64,000 bases of DNA, taken from positions 50,944,384 to 51,008,383 of the forward strand of contig NC_037093.1 of assembly GCF_002994745.2 (NCBI RefSeq), given 5' to 3'. Source of the stretch: Rosa chinensis. Lineage: Eukaryota > Streptophyta > Magnoliopsida > Rosales > Rosaceae. The notes under the pieces were generated by a model, which saw nothing but the letters and a program-made list of their open reading frames with translations, did not search any database and was not told the DNA's origin. Each line of letters opens with the position of its first letter. Position 1 is the stretch's first letter. Position numbers and translations under genes: made by a program. Below are positions 22,329 to 37,197 of the stretch, piece by piece.

Positions 22329-25300
22329 TCAAGAGTTAACTACAAAGAAAATATGGCAGTACACAGTATGTAGCAGGATGTTGCCGAAGTCTTCATCACC
22401 TGGCCCTGGCTGCAAAATTTGGGTAAACAGAGCTGCTGTCCAAGGATAAAGTTTACGACTTCACATTCTGCAAGTGCAACTAACCAATAAATCATCAAGT
22501 TTCTAACCATGTCCATAACAGATTGCTCAAAACATATAAGAGAAATGCTAACCATGCTGCAGATTATACTTTTACAGAATGCATAATGAATATGCTGGGA
22601 AACAAGTATGACATAATGCAATACAGGACAAAGCGCATAGATACCTTCAGGTACTTTTTGTGAATCTTCAATGCCTCATTACATGCCTTTCTAGCATCCA
22701 GATTCCCTGTTATGTCGCCTAAGATCTGGAGACAAGGTTGAACTATGAGATAAATGGAGACATATATATAAATAACATGCAGAGAGAGAGAGAGAGAGAG
22801 AGACCAACATTGACAACATCGTCCAGACCCTTGGCATTTTTTAAAAGTAGCTTGTTTTTGGTCTCAAGAACACTGGCAACAAGAAATACAGAAAGTGCAC
22901 CATGTTGTTCTGCGTATCCAGTTTTGACATTATTTCTCTCAAACTTGCCAAATGCCTTTAGTTCTTTGTCACTTGCATTAGGTGGTGTAGTACCAGCGCT
23001 TGATGTTTCGTAAGATGAGAATATGTTTGGGTTGTATTCCATGGCCCACATCAGCTGAAACCAATCTATATTACTGTCTTAAATCAAGCTTATGAAAGAA
23101 AAGCAAAGAATGAAAGTTCAATATATTAAGTAGCTATTAATAACAAAAAGAACCTGGATGGAAATATAAGTCCAGTTTCCTCCTCACCTCCCAAAGATAC
23201 AGTGAATCCACAAAGGAAAACTCTCTTCGGAACAGTACCATCAGCATGCGGAATGCAAATAAATACTCCCCACCATCCAGCTCCTCTGTCAATTAGGAAA
23301 TGGAGTTAGCTGGGTAATAACGAGCTGCATTATTGGAATGCATAGAGGAATCCTACCGAGGTGTTGATGAAGTTTAGGATCAATAGTTCTGATTACTTGG
23401 GAGAGCGTAGCCAGCTGAGATTGCACCCCCATCGAAGTAGAAGTGCACCTAAAATTTTCTCTCTGTTTTTGAAACAAAAGCAGGAATCTGAATTATACCC
23501 TAACAAAAGCTATCACAAGCACCAATCATGTAACACAAATTATTTTAAGAAGTTTTGCAAAAGCAATGAAAAAAATGAGCCAGACGAACTCAAAACACCA
23601 AAGGAAGAATGACTTGACAGCTTCTCTATCAGAATGCAACTGAAAACACCAAACTGACAAAACCAATTGAGTTTTTACTCGATAAATGTAGGACTCCAAC
23701 CCAACTATTCTGGAGACCGTACTCTGATCAACTCCTTTTTCAGTATCTACAGTCTTAGTTCATCCCACATGTTGAAAGAAATAACTAGACTGTAGGCTTA
23801 CAAGTGTCTATAACCATAGACCCTTGCTTCTTTTCCGCCTCATCTAGTTCCCCAATGTGAGTCATTGTCTTACTAATACAAAGCATGACAGATTCATCTT
23901 CGCCACATTCTTGCATCTAGCCAGCACTAGACCACCTGCACTATTAAAATCACTAAGGAATTCTTCTCAAAGATACTTCCTACACTGCTGATCATTCCCC
24001 TTAACATCTGCATACATTCTCTAAACTGCCCAAATTGTGTACTATCACTATCTGAAGTATGATCCAGAGGAAAACCCCCACCGAGATAAAATTCCCACGG
24101 TGCAAGGTTGAATTTATGAATATTTCTGCATTTCAATCTCCAGCAATTTTTTCTATTAAATCCTTGCAAGACTTTGTAACTGTGTCTTTCCTTACAGGCC
24201 TTTCTATAGTCCTAAATCCTTCTAATACTAATCCACTTCTTGATTTTGGTGGTTAGGAGTTCATTCTAGTTTACATGGCTAGTTTGAGCAGTCACTTTGC
24301 ATCTTTGTGAAATAAGGATTTCATTGCACATTGGAAAACATGTATTGACATGTTACCCAAGGATTAAGACAGCCACAATTGCTCATAATGGTACTAGTAG
24401 GAAATAACTATTCCAGTATAGACCAATCATTATAAACTAACAATTAGGAATGGCTAGCCCTACATGTGGCTCATAAAAGGTTCATACACAAGAATACAAA
24501 AAGCAGGTAGTCAACACAGCTCCATTAAAGTAGTAATCCAAGTATCCAACAATAGTATCACAAAGCTAAGATATAATATATATACCAGCTTTCGCATTGC
24601 ACGTTCGAAACACCAAAATGCATCTGCGTGATTTTCAATAAGAATGACAATTGGCGAGCATATATCATTCATTCCTGCTCAAAAAATGCCCATTATAAAT
24701 GTCACTTGCTACTGTTTAACTTTTTCAGAACATTAACCAAATTCACAGCAATTCACCTTGAACATAACCAATGTCATTGTCCATCCAAGCATAAACTGAA
24801 AGAATTTCCCAAAGTTTTGCCTGATTAGTTTCACTCTCATAAAATACAAGTGTCCGATCAGTGCGAACAACGTCCAAACCTACAAGCCAAATCCAGCTGA
24901 GTTAACCACTGCTAATATTGAATACAAGTTACAGTTACAGTTACCATAAAATATTCAATAGACATAGTTCAAAATACATACTACGACGATTATTAAGAGA
25001 AAAGTTACAACAATTTTAATAATTGCGTTGGATATTCATGTAATGAATAAAAAAGTGTGATCATGTTCCTACAGAAAAGAAAGAAAGAAAAGTGTTGGTA
25101 CTGTTTGTCTTTTGTTTTTCTTGCTTTTATGAGATAAAGGGCATTTGTTGATCGTTTACATAAAAAAACCAGTCCTGAGTAGTCTTTAAAAATTCTTCTG
25201 TTTCTTTCCAACCAGAGCACCCAAAAGACAGCGAGGACAATGCATCCCCAGAGAACCTTGGCTTTCTTCCCTTTTCCACAAGCCTACCCATTGCAATTAT

Positions 25301-27283
25301 ATTAACCGCAGAGGGTATGCTTGTGTCATAGTTTCACAACTCAACCAAAAAATATATGTTTTGTAACACATGGGGAACAGAAATATACCAATTTGATGCA
25401 AGAAAAGCTTCCACTGAATCACTTTCTTGTCTGAAACATCATGCCTTGCTCCATTTGGTGCTCCATCTATCGGATCGCCATCATCCGTGACCAGCGGTGT
25501 TGTAATAAATTTTCCACTACCAATAACTGGAACCATCTTATTGCATTCAGCTTTCAATCTGACATACATCTCCCTATAATAGTCAAATGTTTTACATGAA
25601 GTCACTACACTCAATTAAAAGATAAAGGAATGCATGAAGGACACCATGACAAAATGATAGAAATGCCACTAGAATTTGAAAAGAAAAGACATAGCACAAA
25701 TGGTGACGCGTTAATATGTCATCTCAGATATTAGATGGTTCAGAAAATACGGTTAGGCTGGAACAAGACAGAAAAGATATAAGATGTATAAGTTAAGCAA
25801 ACACAGTTGTCACATAGTTAAAAATCTTAAAATTAATCTTATGCACCTTGATGGCATGAAGATTTCTGTTATATAAAATATAGTTGAAGAAAGAAAAAAA
25901 CATGAACCCAAGTACACAGGAACCTAAAATGCCCCAATAATCCCAGAAAAATTAGCTTCTGATTCGAGATAGATGAAGGCAAGAGTCACAAGACATATCT
26001 GGATAATCGTAAAAGCCATGAGGCACAATCTAGAGGCACCATCTTAACTAGAAAGGATCTATCCTTCCCAGTCATACCACATAAAATAAAGCACTTGCTC
26101 TCCAGAGCCTCACTGCCCCACGATTCACATGCATGACGCACCCCTACTTCCGGACACAACTACAGCACAGACTACGGGTACAACACTTAAAGAGAACAAG
26201 AATTCAAAACCCCTTTCCATATTTATCTACGACCCCAAATTATGTTATTCCAGAGCAATTCAAAACTTGAAGAGCCAGGTTCTTTTCATGTTTCCAGCAG
26301 CATAAAATTATAATTAGGTTCACAAAAGATGGCATTAGAAGGAGGAAGTAAGAGAAGACTTTCATGGATAATCTGTTGCTTCTCCATGGTGCTTAAATTT
26401 AAAGCCATATTCTACAGATTAAATCACAACTAAACAAAATGTATTACCTTCGCTGCTGCCTGAGATCATTCCGTTCATCAAAGGTGCTATTTGGATCAAA
26501 ACAACCTAACAAGAATTCCCAGACTACACCTTTAATTGCAGGATGGATGCCCTAGCATAATAAATGAAGTGAAAGATGTAAGTCTAAAATCGTACACATA
26601 TGGTTCTAACTTTAGTAAACTATGGTGTACTCAACACCACCAAGGAGAAGGCGATGCATTTGTAAGAAAAAGTGCAGTGTGTTCTTTTGTCTTCGGGCGG
26701 AGGGGAATGACATACTTTTACACACAATAGCACACATAGAGAAATGCCAACCAGCACCTCCCAAAATCCCAAGAAAAGAAGTTACAAAAAGAAGAGCTTA
26801 CCCCTCGTTGGATTCGTCTAAGCACTGACGCTATATCCAAATGACCATCTTCAGAGAAGGCAGCATGCCATCTTCTTGCACTAAGAGTTTTCCCAGCCTG
26901 TGAAAGTTGATAATAAACATAGATCATGTGCTTGTATCATGAATTCAATATCTAATAATAATGCTGCAGAAAAACATCGGTGCTGGATAACTGAAAATTA
27001 TTCAATGGACAAAACGTCTCTTACTTTCAACATGCAAAGTACTTCCAGAAAAAGGATAAGCAACCAACACTAGACTATTGTGTAAGGCCGAGTCTTCCAT
27101 AAAGTGGTGATGAATTATAAAAAAAAAAAACAAAACTATAAAGTAACAAAAATGAAGTGAGAAGCGAGCTACACTCACCCTCAGCCTAAATCGGGTCTTG
27201 GGGACTTCAACTCGGCATTCCTCTCTAACTGGATAGAAAGCATCCAACTCAGCTGTGGAAGCTTTCTTCATAAAAAACTCCAT
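22329..27283 (-). CDS. TBC-domain Rab GTPase-activating protein
   Basis: Encodes a TBC (Tre-2/Bub2/Cdc16) Rab-GAP that speeds GTP hydrolysis on Rab/Ypt GTPases in membrane traffic. Exons in transcript order: 27,283-27,179; 26,897-26,802; 26,551-26,448; 25,573-25,389; 24,879-24,757; 24,674-24,586; 23,462-23,357; 23,285-23,188; 23,054-22,809; 22,725-22,645; 22,409-22,329. They sum to 1,314 nt (437 aa), close to the plant family length. The TBC fold starts at GIHPAIKGVVWEFLLG. Both catalytic fingers are present: IGLDVVR (Arg ~169) and YVQ (Gln ~204). The C-terminal part ends NLDARKACNEALKIHKKYLK. The final 26-residue exon is the least certain; reading through the preceding donor would give another short tail. 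Shares an upstream region with RPL14. Confidence 0.9.
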
Positions 27284-28069
27284 TTTCCCTCACAACCGAA
27301 GCCCCGAACAATCAATTCACCCACTTTCGGTCCTTCATTGGCTGGGGACACACAACAAAATAAAGAGTCAGAACCCTTAACCAAAAACAAACCAGAAACG
27401 AATCCAACATCTACTTTAATAATAATGACATAAAAGGAACCCATCACACACCCAAAATCTCAATCTTTCTCTCTGTATCCAAATCCAAATCTTCACATTT
27501 CATTACCAACATCAATCTTACATGAATCAAACAATATTAAAAAATTTCACATTCCCGAGATTGCACAAGCATTATAACTATTCATCCAATCACACAACTC
27601 CCAGAAAACAAACAAGTCCAGATTCTTCTATCATCCCAATCTCCCACCCTATTGTTTCTAACACAACATATCCAATCCAAAACATTAAAAACATGTACCT
27701 TCATTTACCGCAAATCCAAACTAAGAATTGTAATTGCTATAACCCATTTCAGCTTTCTTCATAAAAATCGCAGACCGAGTGGTCCTGCCTTCTTGTTTTA
27801 ACGGTTTGTACGACAGTAAAAACGAAAACAATTGGGGCATTTATTGAAATAAGTAAAAGTAAAATCCTTTTATTGTGAAAACTATAATATTCCAGGGCAT
27901 AGAAGCAAAAATAATATAGAAGCTTTACGGTAGTCTCGACTACAGGTGATCCGACCTCAGGTTTAACAAAACCCTTATATCTTCCTCACTTTCTGAAACC
28001 CTAGCTCTTCTGCCTCACACGCACTAGTCATTTGTCTTCGACGACCGACTGCTCTCAGATCCCGGAAAA
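27284..28069. promoter_or_regulatory. divergent promoter region, Rab-GAP / RPL14
   Basis: 786 bp between two start codons on opposite strands. A telo-box-like AAACCCTAG at 27,996-28,004, just upstream of the RPL14 start, is typical of plant ribosomal-protein promoters. The Rab-GAP side is AT-rich with no motif I can defend. Confidence 0.6.
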
Positions 28070-29258
<1,189 letters not shown>

Positions 29259-30990
29259 AACTGTTTTAAGTTTTGCAATCTTGTTGCAAGATATTAGGTT
29301 GCTGCTGTTTTGATTCATAGTGGTAGCAGCATCTTGGTATTTTGGTTAGGTCATAGTTGTGAGAGGCACGTTATTTGAAATGATTGGCAGGTTATCACAA
29401 TTTTATGAATTTGTTTGAATTGAAATGGAAGCCAGGAACTTCTTTGAGGAGTTGATAGTTATTTTTATAATATTATTGTTACATTTTATGATCTATTTTG
29501 GAATGTTTTACTTTAGTTACATTTTCAATCTAAAATGTGTATTGCCATAACAATGGGCGACTAAATGATCTATAATAGAACATTGAGCGTATTAAAATAT
29601 GGTTTATTTGGTTAGCTTGGTCAATGCTCAGGGAGTCAGGGTAATAGATTTAGTTAAACTACTATGTCTACAGATTCAAACAGTGCACAATGTTTTGAAT
29701 AAATAGAGTTGAGGAGGCCTTGTGCTCAGGGAGTCAGGGTAATAGATTTAGTTAAACTACCATGTCTACAGATTCAAACAGTGCACAATGTTTTGAATAA
29801 ATAGAGTTGAGGAGGCCTTGTCCAATCTTGTTCAATTGAATGGAGCAGTGAGGGAGGATGCCATTTAGGTAGTGTGAAACAATACATAGACATCCACACA
29901 CGTATACCTTTTAATCACAAATCCAATAAACGAACCTATAAACAAGATACAATGATAGGGAAGACAACCCTGCAATATTACAAGCCATTTGAAGTTCACA
30001 ACTTAACAAGACATAACTTGCCAGTGGTCACCTTAACCACAGAGGAGCACAAGAAAAGAAGTAAGCAGCTTATCAAACTCCCATGATAACAACGTGGACT
30101 GTGAAGCGAGATGTGGGACTGTGGAGCGTTATATCTTCCATTGCAAAGGAGAGATTCACATAGCTTTCAGGGTGGACCTTGAATTTGATCAAAGGCACCT
30201 ATCGCGTAAACTTTGAGTGCCAAGGTAGATGATAAAGCTTGAAATGTATCATTTGATGAAGGCTGCATGACCAAGCTTCAGATTCAATGTTAAAAGAGGA
30301 CTATACTCACTGATGAACCATGAAGCTCCTTGATTTAGCAGATGTTTCTTCATTGAATGGGGAAAACCTCAACAAAACATCTCAAGCTATTTCATAGGCA
30401 GCTGCAGAAACAGAAAAAGATGAAATAATGTAGTTTAGGCACACTTGATTTTGCTGCTGTAAAAAATCTAAATCTCTGTAACTTTAATAAGTAATCATTG
30501 CAGCCTTTTGAAAAAAAAAGAAAAAAAAAAAAAAAGAATGTTGATTGTACAGACACCAGTCACTTCATGTTTTGGTTTAGCAAGCGTTGCTACCAGTACA
30601 CATTCCACTCTGATCTTAAAGAAAATAAATGAAATTATACTGCAGCTCCGATGGCAGTGAGCATTATCACCACATCCAAAGCTGGGGTCTAACCTTCCCT
30701 CTCCTTTAGCTCTTTACAACATGTTTTTCATTTTTCTTTTTTCCTTAGAAATAAAAACTAGAAGTACCAATATAAAGGGTCAGTTAAGCCTCTCCTAATG
30801 AGGCCCATCATGTATTGGATTTTCCACTTTATATTAGAGCAAGGACTCCAATTGAAATGCTAAAAACCTTGTTCTGCTTTAGAAATAAAACATATTTCAT
30901 TACATCATTATAGAAGTGAAATTTACACCTGTATCCCCAAAACTTTTCACTTTTCCAGTGGAGCTCAATGTAAAACTCACCTCATTTTAC
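29259..30990. other. intergenic between convergent RPL14 and PP2A B''
   Basis: Holds the 98-bp tandem duplication (29,626-29,821), an A-rich run near 30,509-30,535 and AT-rich sequence. No gene supported; the 70-codon frame at 29,874-30,086 has no recognisable features. Confidence 0.5.
29626..29821. repeat. 98-bp tandem duplication
   Basis: Two adjacent copies beginning GCTCAGGGAGTCAGGGTAAT and ending GTTGAGGAGGCCTTG, almost identical (one C/T difference seen in ACTACTATG against ACTACCATG). Recent local duplication. Confidence 0.9.
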
Positions 30991-33900
30991 TTAAAAAGGA
31001 GCCTCCAATGATTCATCCCAAACTTCTACACTTCCATTAGAGGCATTCTCACCATCTTCTTCCATTGAAAGCCTTATATACTCTCTGTGTGCAAAGCGAT
31101 CCCACTCTGTCAAACTTGGATCCTCGCGTTCCTGCTTACACCAAATATCCCGCATCCGTTATTATGCATTTTTCAATTTGAAAATATGCACAACACCTTA
31201 AATACCAGCTTATAGGAAAATACCTGACGAATAAGAAATGGATCACGACTTTCAAACGCTATGAACTTATTGAGGTTGAAAAGGATGTTAAAGAAATTTC
31301 CAGAAAGTTTGCAACCTTTCAAGTCCTTTAGTGTGAAATAATCTTCCTTCTGCAAATAGGATGTCAAAATTCGTCATTTCAAAAGAGTACATGAGTACGA
31401 TCTCATCAGTAAGACAACAATAACAATAAGAATATCAAAGACAATGATATTTTACCTCAGGTCCAATCATGTCGACTATTTGGCATAAAATATCTTCGAA
31501 TAGAACAGGTTCTTGGGCCATGCATTCCATACGATGCAACTGCTCCTCATAAAAGAACTGCAACTCATTCCGTGTAAGGACTCCATTTCCATCCAAATCT
31601 ATACATTTGAACCTACCAAAATAACATTGAATAAGTAACACTAGAAAACAACCCCCACAGTAAAACATAACTACACATTGGTAGCATAGCATCAAAATCG
31701 GGCTTGTCATCACAACATCGTTTATGGTGACTACTCACTAGTATATGAAAAAACATCTCTAGCATTAAATAGATTATTAATGAATGTCTCTGTCTAATAG
31801 AAATAAATCCCATAAATGAATCACAAATCGGGGTAGCCAATACATGATATTAATGAAGATGCCATGAGATTTATCTCAGCTAAACATCTCATTTCTAAAT
31901 ACAGGCATACCAACAGGCACTTTGGGTGAGATTGAAAAAGAATGCTCCTCCCATATTGAGTCTTACAGTTGCTTATAAAGGGAATCATAACCTATAATTC
32001 AGACACATCTGATAACTTTTAAGGATGGTCAGACAGTGAGGAAGTCAATTTTTAGTACCTATTTTAGACTTTGATTAGTTTTAACTACCTATGTTGCATG
32101 AAAGGATATTCTAGTTAGAATATTACACCAACTTCCAAGTTTTGGGTTACTATAGGTTTTACCCTATGCTAGGGGATAATGTATAACCATGACTACTACC
32201 GCTTAAAAATATAAAGATTGATCCGTCTTCTTAAATACTACAAATTCCACACCATATGAAAATACCAAGTGTCAAAGTGTAGAAAGAACAAAGAAACAAA
32301 GAGATATATACCAATATTCAAGGCTAGGTTCACATGACTTATCCTCCTCTGACAGCATGAAGTACACAAAATCTTCATAACCCATCTTCCCTTCGATCTT
32401 GCTAGTAAACTTCCTCGGAACCTGAAAAGGAATCGAACAGATACAATCAATGTGGGAACCCTATTTAGGTAATAATTTGTCAACTTCATTTGTTTCAGAA
32501 GTTAGAAGAACCTTTAATGAAACAAAAACCAACCTGTGAAAATATTCTATCAACGATCCTGTAGGTAAGGGCATGGTTACCATATCTAATGAGGTTCTCT
32601 TTGTCAATGAAGAAGTCATGGTCTGTATCCAGCTCCCAAAACTTGCAGTATATTACATAAAAATGTTCATAAGAGAAGTACCTGAAATTTGGCATAAAGA
32701 ATATAAATAACAGAACTTCAGACTTCAACAAAATACTTTAAAGAAGAAAAATCAGATTTCTTCCGTGTCCTCATTAGCATTCTAAGCAAAGTGAATATGC
32801 CATGATTTCAATATATTGTTTCATGTAAATTAATAGTCGAACTATTAGAACCCTTAATTAAAAGTCAGAGTTTTCAGTATAATCACTAGAGACACACAAA
32901 CAAATATGTAAAGGTTGGACTGCTTATACAACGAAAGCATAAGGCAACAACTCTAATTGTACTCAAAAAGCCATTGAAAATCATAAGCAAACCTCAGAAC
33001 TTTATTAATATCCTCTTCCTCATCTGCATGTTGCATAGCAGCAATAAGATTTCCTCGTTTCAGCTCCCTGAGGGTAAGACGGCCAGTTCCCGATCTACTG
33101 ATGTAGTAAAATATTCTGTAAATGACAGTTTCAGCTGGTCCATTGAAAATAAGTTTATGTGAGCAAATTTAAGTATGGCAAATAAAAGGTGTTTAGCGTT
33201 AGGAAAGAAAAAGAAAACATCATATTCAATATCATTAAACAGTGAGCATTGTGTAACAATATATTATTTTCTATAGTAGCATTATCTTCCCTCACTGGTT
33301 CATTATGTAGCAAACCTAATATTTAAACATGTAACAATATTGTTTGTTAATTCATTCAAAAACTCAGCATAACTTCTTTCCATTATGACCAAAGAATAAA
33401 GTTCAGCCATTTCTACAATGAATTCGATCAAAACTGTGTATCATCCAAACTCCAGATTGTACCCAGCTATAAAGATTATGGTAAAATCGATTACTCGCAT
33501 TCTGCCCTAGATATGAAACCATTTTAACTAGCCTAAATAGCTAGGCTATGGCATTATAAACTTCCATAAGAAAAAAACATTAGAAAACAATAAACATTGT
33601 TTTTTTTACTTGGCAGTATAAAAACGCATACCATATCTTTCTTGAAATTCAGGAGTTCCATGTAGAAATTCCAGTCCTGGATGGGTTGCCACAAGCTCTA
33701 GAAGTACAGGTTTGAAGTCTACCTGCATTGCATAATGCAAATCAACAATTGCAAATTGGCATGCAGACGAAGAAAGATAAAACCATGTACACATAAGTGA
33801 TATATGATTATCTTCAGAGCACAAAGGGAATCAATTAAGTCGCAAGCCGAGGCAGAACAAATAAAGTAGTTCAAATCAAACCTGAGTAAGGTAATTGCAA

Positions 33901-35616
33901 TCAGACTGCTTTAAAATTTTAAATACTTGAGTTGCCGTATCCATTGTCATCATATTGCCATCAACCCAATATCTGATGAATGCTTCCCTAAAAAAGAAAA
34001 AATGTGAATCAGCACCATGTCACTAGTTCAAAGTTGTATGATGACATGAATAAAAACACATAGATTAACTGTAAACACATAGGAGTGTTATGAGAGTCCT
34101 GACTCTGTAAGTAGCAAAGCTACATCTGTTATTGAACAAAAGGAATACAACAAGAGGCAGAAGGACTGCAAATGATATAAATATTGCACACATGCAGCTG
34201 GGTCGGAGTAAACATCTTTTCATTCGCCAAATATTTACAATGGAAGTAAGCTGCAAATATCAGAGCCTAATGTTTCTCTATGCTCGTCTCTTAGGAGGCT
34301 CTATTACTTCACTTTACATAATTTTCCTTGTTCAATTATTAAGAGAGAGAGATTGCAGTACGTAATGGTCACATATGAAACACATGAGAACAATCATTTC
34401 ATAGATATTTATTTTTTCTTGATTTACGAGTTCAGATACCACAATAACTAGACATCAACTGCATACCTGGTCACTATCCCACTGCAGCCAGTATCTATCT
34501 TTCTAAAGAGAGCAGAAGATAAAAATGTCGGTAGCTTGCACACTTCCTTTGTAACCTTCTTAAACTCTGCACAAGCCAAAAAAAAAAAAATAAATAAACC
34601 CCTTGCTAAAAATGAACTTATATTCCTTAATATCTGGAAAGTGTATTGGCAAAGAATAGAAAGAGAGGTTTTGTTTCTTTTATCTGCAAATCAGAGACAC
34701 ATCTTACCCTGCACTTGCAATCCATCCATATGACTGCTAAAAAGGTCATCAATTCTGGAAAGACATTGTTCCTTAAGTCCGTTAGGTGGTGGGCGACCAT
34801 TTTGAAAATAGAACTGCAAGCATACATACAACAATTTGAGAATTTATCAAAGGACCTTGACAAGTGACAACATAACAATACCCCATTTTTCAAGCTACAC
34901 AAGTAAATCTCATATTTTGCAGGAGTATTGAGTTCAACCTGGGGAATGGCTTCTCTCACTGGTTCACTAACCAATTTTAGCGGAGAGCCCAGCGAAGAGG
35001 GGCTGGTTTTCGGCTTTGAAGAGCGTGGAGAGCCAGAGGAACTTCGCGGTGAAAGTGGGGGTGTACTACCAGCCTGAAACATGGAAGGCAGTGAGTTGAT
35101 CCCAGCGGCATTTGCACTAAGAGAGTTCCCTTGGGCACCGATAGAAATGCCAGACGATGCATCATCTATCAGAGATTTCACCTGTCAAATCAAACAGTGA
35201 ATCAACCATCAGCTAAAACACACTTATTCCAATACACTTGCTTCCAGCAATCACATCCAGCATAGTACAAACCCTTTTAAAGTCGAAAACTACTACTAGC
35301 AAAATGAAATGACAGCTCTACGGTAATTGAAGTAATGAACCAACAATAAAAGCCATGTACTTTTTCCACAACAATAAATACAAAGCTAAGCTAAGCTTGA
35401 TTGACCATGGCATGGTAACAAAAAGTTACACAGAAAGAAAAGAGTAACTAGAAGTTTTACCAGTCTGCCAGTCTGAGGAAGCGAAAGCCACTGAGAAAAC
35501 AAATCGTCGGCGATTTGGGGACTGGCTTTGAGAGAATAGGGTGACAATTCCGGGAGCTGTAAAAGCTCAGGATCCAGTGAAGCAAAATCGCCGCCTACTA
35601 CTGCGTCTATATCCAT
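30991..35616 (-). CDS. serine/threonine protein phosphatase 2A regulatory subunit B'' (EF-hand type)
   Basis: B'' subunits target PP2A heterotrimers and bind calcium. Exons in transcript order: 35,616-35,461; 35,181-34,939; 34,813-34,708; 34,566-34,467; 33,987-33,882; 33,722-33,632; 33,134-32,993; 32,681-32,534; 32,421-32,312; 31,612-31,456; 31,349-31,224; 31,131-30,991. They sum to 1,626 nt (541 aa), matching plant B'' alpha/beta proteins. The N-terminus [20 protein letters not shown] is followed by a Ser/Pro-rich stretch ([17 protein letters not shown]). The B'' core includes [13 protein letters not shown] and [13 protein letters not shown]. Two EF-hand loops are visible: a divergent one at ~333-344 ([12 protein letters not shown], no Glu at position 12) and a canonical one at ~406-417 ([12 protein letters not shown]). 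Which plant paralogue it is cannot be said. Confidence 0.94.
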
Positions 35617-37197
35617 CGTCGCAACTTCAATCCGCCAATCCCTAAAATCATCACAATCGCTAATCCCTCGACTCCTAGCAACCACTGAGCTTTGCTTTCA
35701 ACGCCTCCTCGTCTGAAAACCCTAGGCTCCAAACAAACACCGACGAAGAAGAAGAAGAAGAAGAAAGAAAAGTCTCTAACTTTCCGATACCGCTCTCTTA
35801 GGCCTGCGGTTTTGAGCGGGTGGAAGCCACGCGCCGAGAATCGAGAGAGAAGAGTGAGAAGGGTGTTTTTGGGGCAGAGAGAGAAAGATTGGATGATGAT
35901 GACGATGGTGGTGGTGGTGAGAAGAAGTGGTGTGGGGATTTGTTAAATAGAAGAGAGAGAAAAGGAGGGAGGAGAGAGAAAGAGCCACGTAGGATTGAGT
36001 AACGGAAACTGCCGCCCGGAGACGGAGACTTGGTGGCCAAGAGTGGAGGAGAGACGACTAAATTTTGGGGTCATCAAATCTAAAAACCGCCTGTGAAACA
36101 TTCACACTGTCAAGTCTACTCTGTCACGTGAATGGAGAGTAGCAATGGTATCTTTTTTTTCTTGTTTTTTCAATAGGTAAGTTGAAAATTCTACTATAAT
36201 ATAAAACGTGCAGTCAATTTCACTGTTCATTTCGTTTGGCGTTTGGTGCGATGAAAATTGAAGACTCTTCTATCCTTACTTGTCTTCAGATTCGCCCGGT
36301 CACCCTCCTTGGCAGTCGGTGCGCTTTGTGTCGTGACCCTACGTGCTCGTCATAAACAATTTAAGAACGAACATCTGCGATGCACAATTTAACCTAGATA
36401 TAATATGAGACTTATTCAAAAAATGATGTTTACCGATCAAACAATTTCAGATGGTTGGACTTTGCATATATGTTGAATTAAGAAAACAGTACTCTATGTA
36501 TGAGATAGAATATTTTGTATGTAATTTGAATAGCAAAAAAGAACTATTAGTATTTTGTACATACACGAACGAATGAGTGAGGAGAAACTAGTTAGTGCAA
36601 TGATTTCGGTGGATTGTGTCTTTCATAATGAATCAAAGAGAGACCAAGACTTGTAGCATGAATTAAATAAGAATGTCAACTTATTTCAAATATAAGACGA
36701 GTGATAAATATGATGAGGAGAATTGACTTATCTATTTAGATTCACACACCGACGGTTTTTCATGGGTCATAGACTATAAAATTCAGCAAATGGGATGGAG
36801 TCGTTAACGATGGAATAACTATCATTCTTACTCTGGTATCATCATGTCATGATTCTACTAGCCGTTTACTAGAAATTTCTAATGCAAGTGCAAAGAAAGG
36901 ATAAGGCAAATAAGGGTTGGGAAAAAATCCAAAAAAGCATTTATTATTGATTGAGAATGTTTCCCAATGATTAAAAGAAAGAAACTTCTCTCATCAGGGG
37001 CCACGATTGAAATTTGAGAAATCACAGAGGACCAATTATGATATTTACCTAAAAGTCCCTATACCCATTACAATAAATAGGAATAGGAAAAAACACAGAA
37101 AATCTCAAAACCTTGATTGAACCTCTTCTTCAAAGTTTGAAGCTTTATTGAACAAGTCTCTCTGAGTCCGCGTCCAATCCCAACTGGTACGATCGCC
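35617..37197. promoter_or_regulatory. divergent upstream region, PP2A B'' / VPS2
   Basis: 1.6 kb between opposite start codons. 35,745-35,767 is a GAA-rich run in the B'' leader. A sequence near 36,193 (CTACTATAATATAAAA) resembles some Helitron 5' ends, but no matching 3' hairpin was found. Otherwise AT-rich with nothing assignable. Confidence 0.4.

Noticed and set aside
29600..29830. CRISPR-like array
   Set aside because: Only two long adjacent copies with no spacers, in a plant nuclear genome; a simple tandem duplication.
36185..36900. Possible Helitron (CTACTATAATATAAAA start, CTAG later)
   Set aside because: No convincing 3' hairpin plus CTRR end and no A/T insertion evidence.
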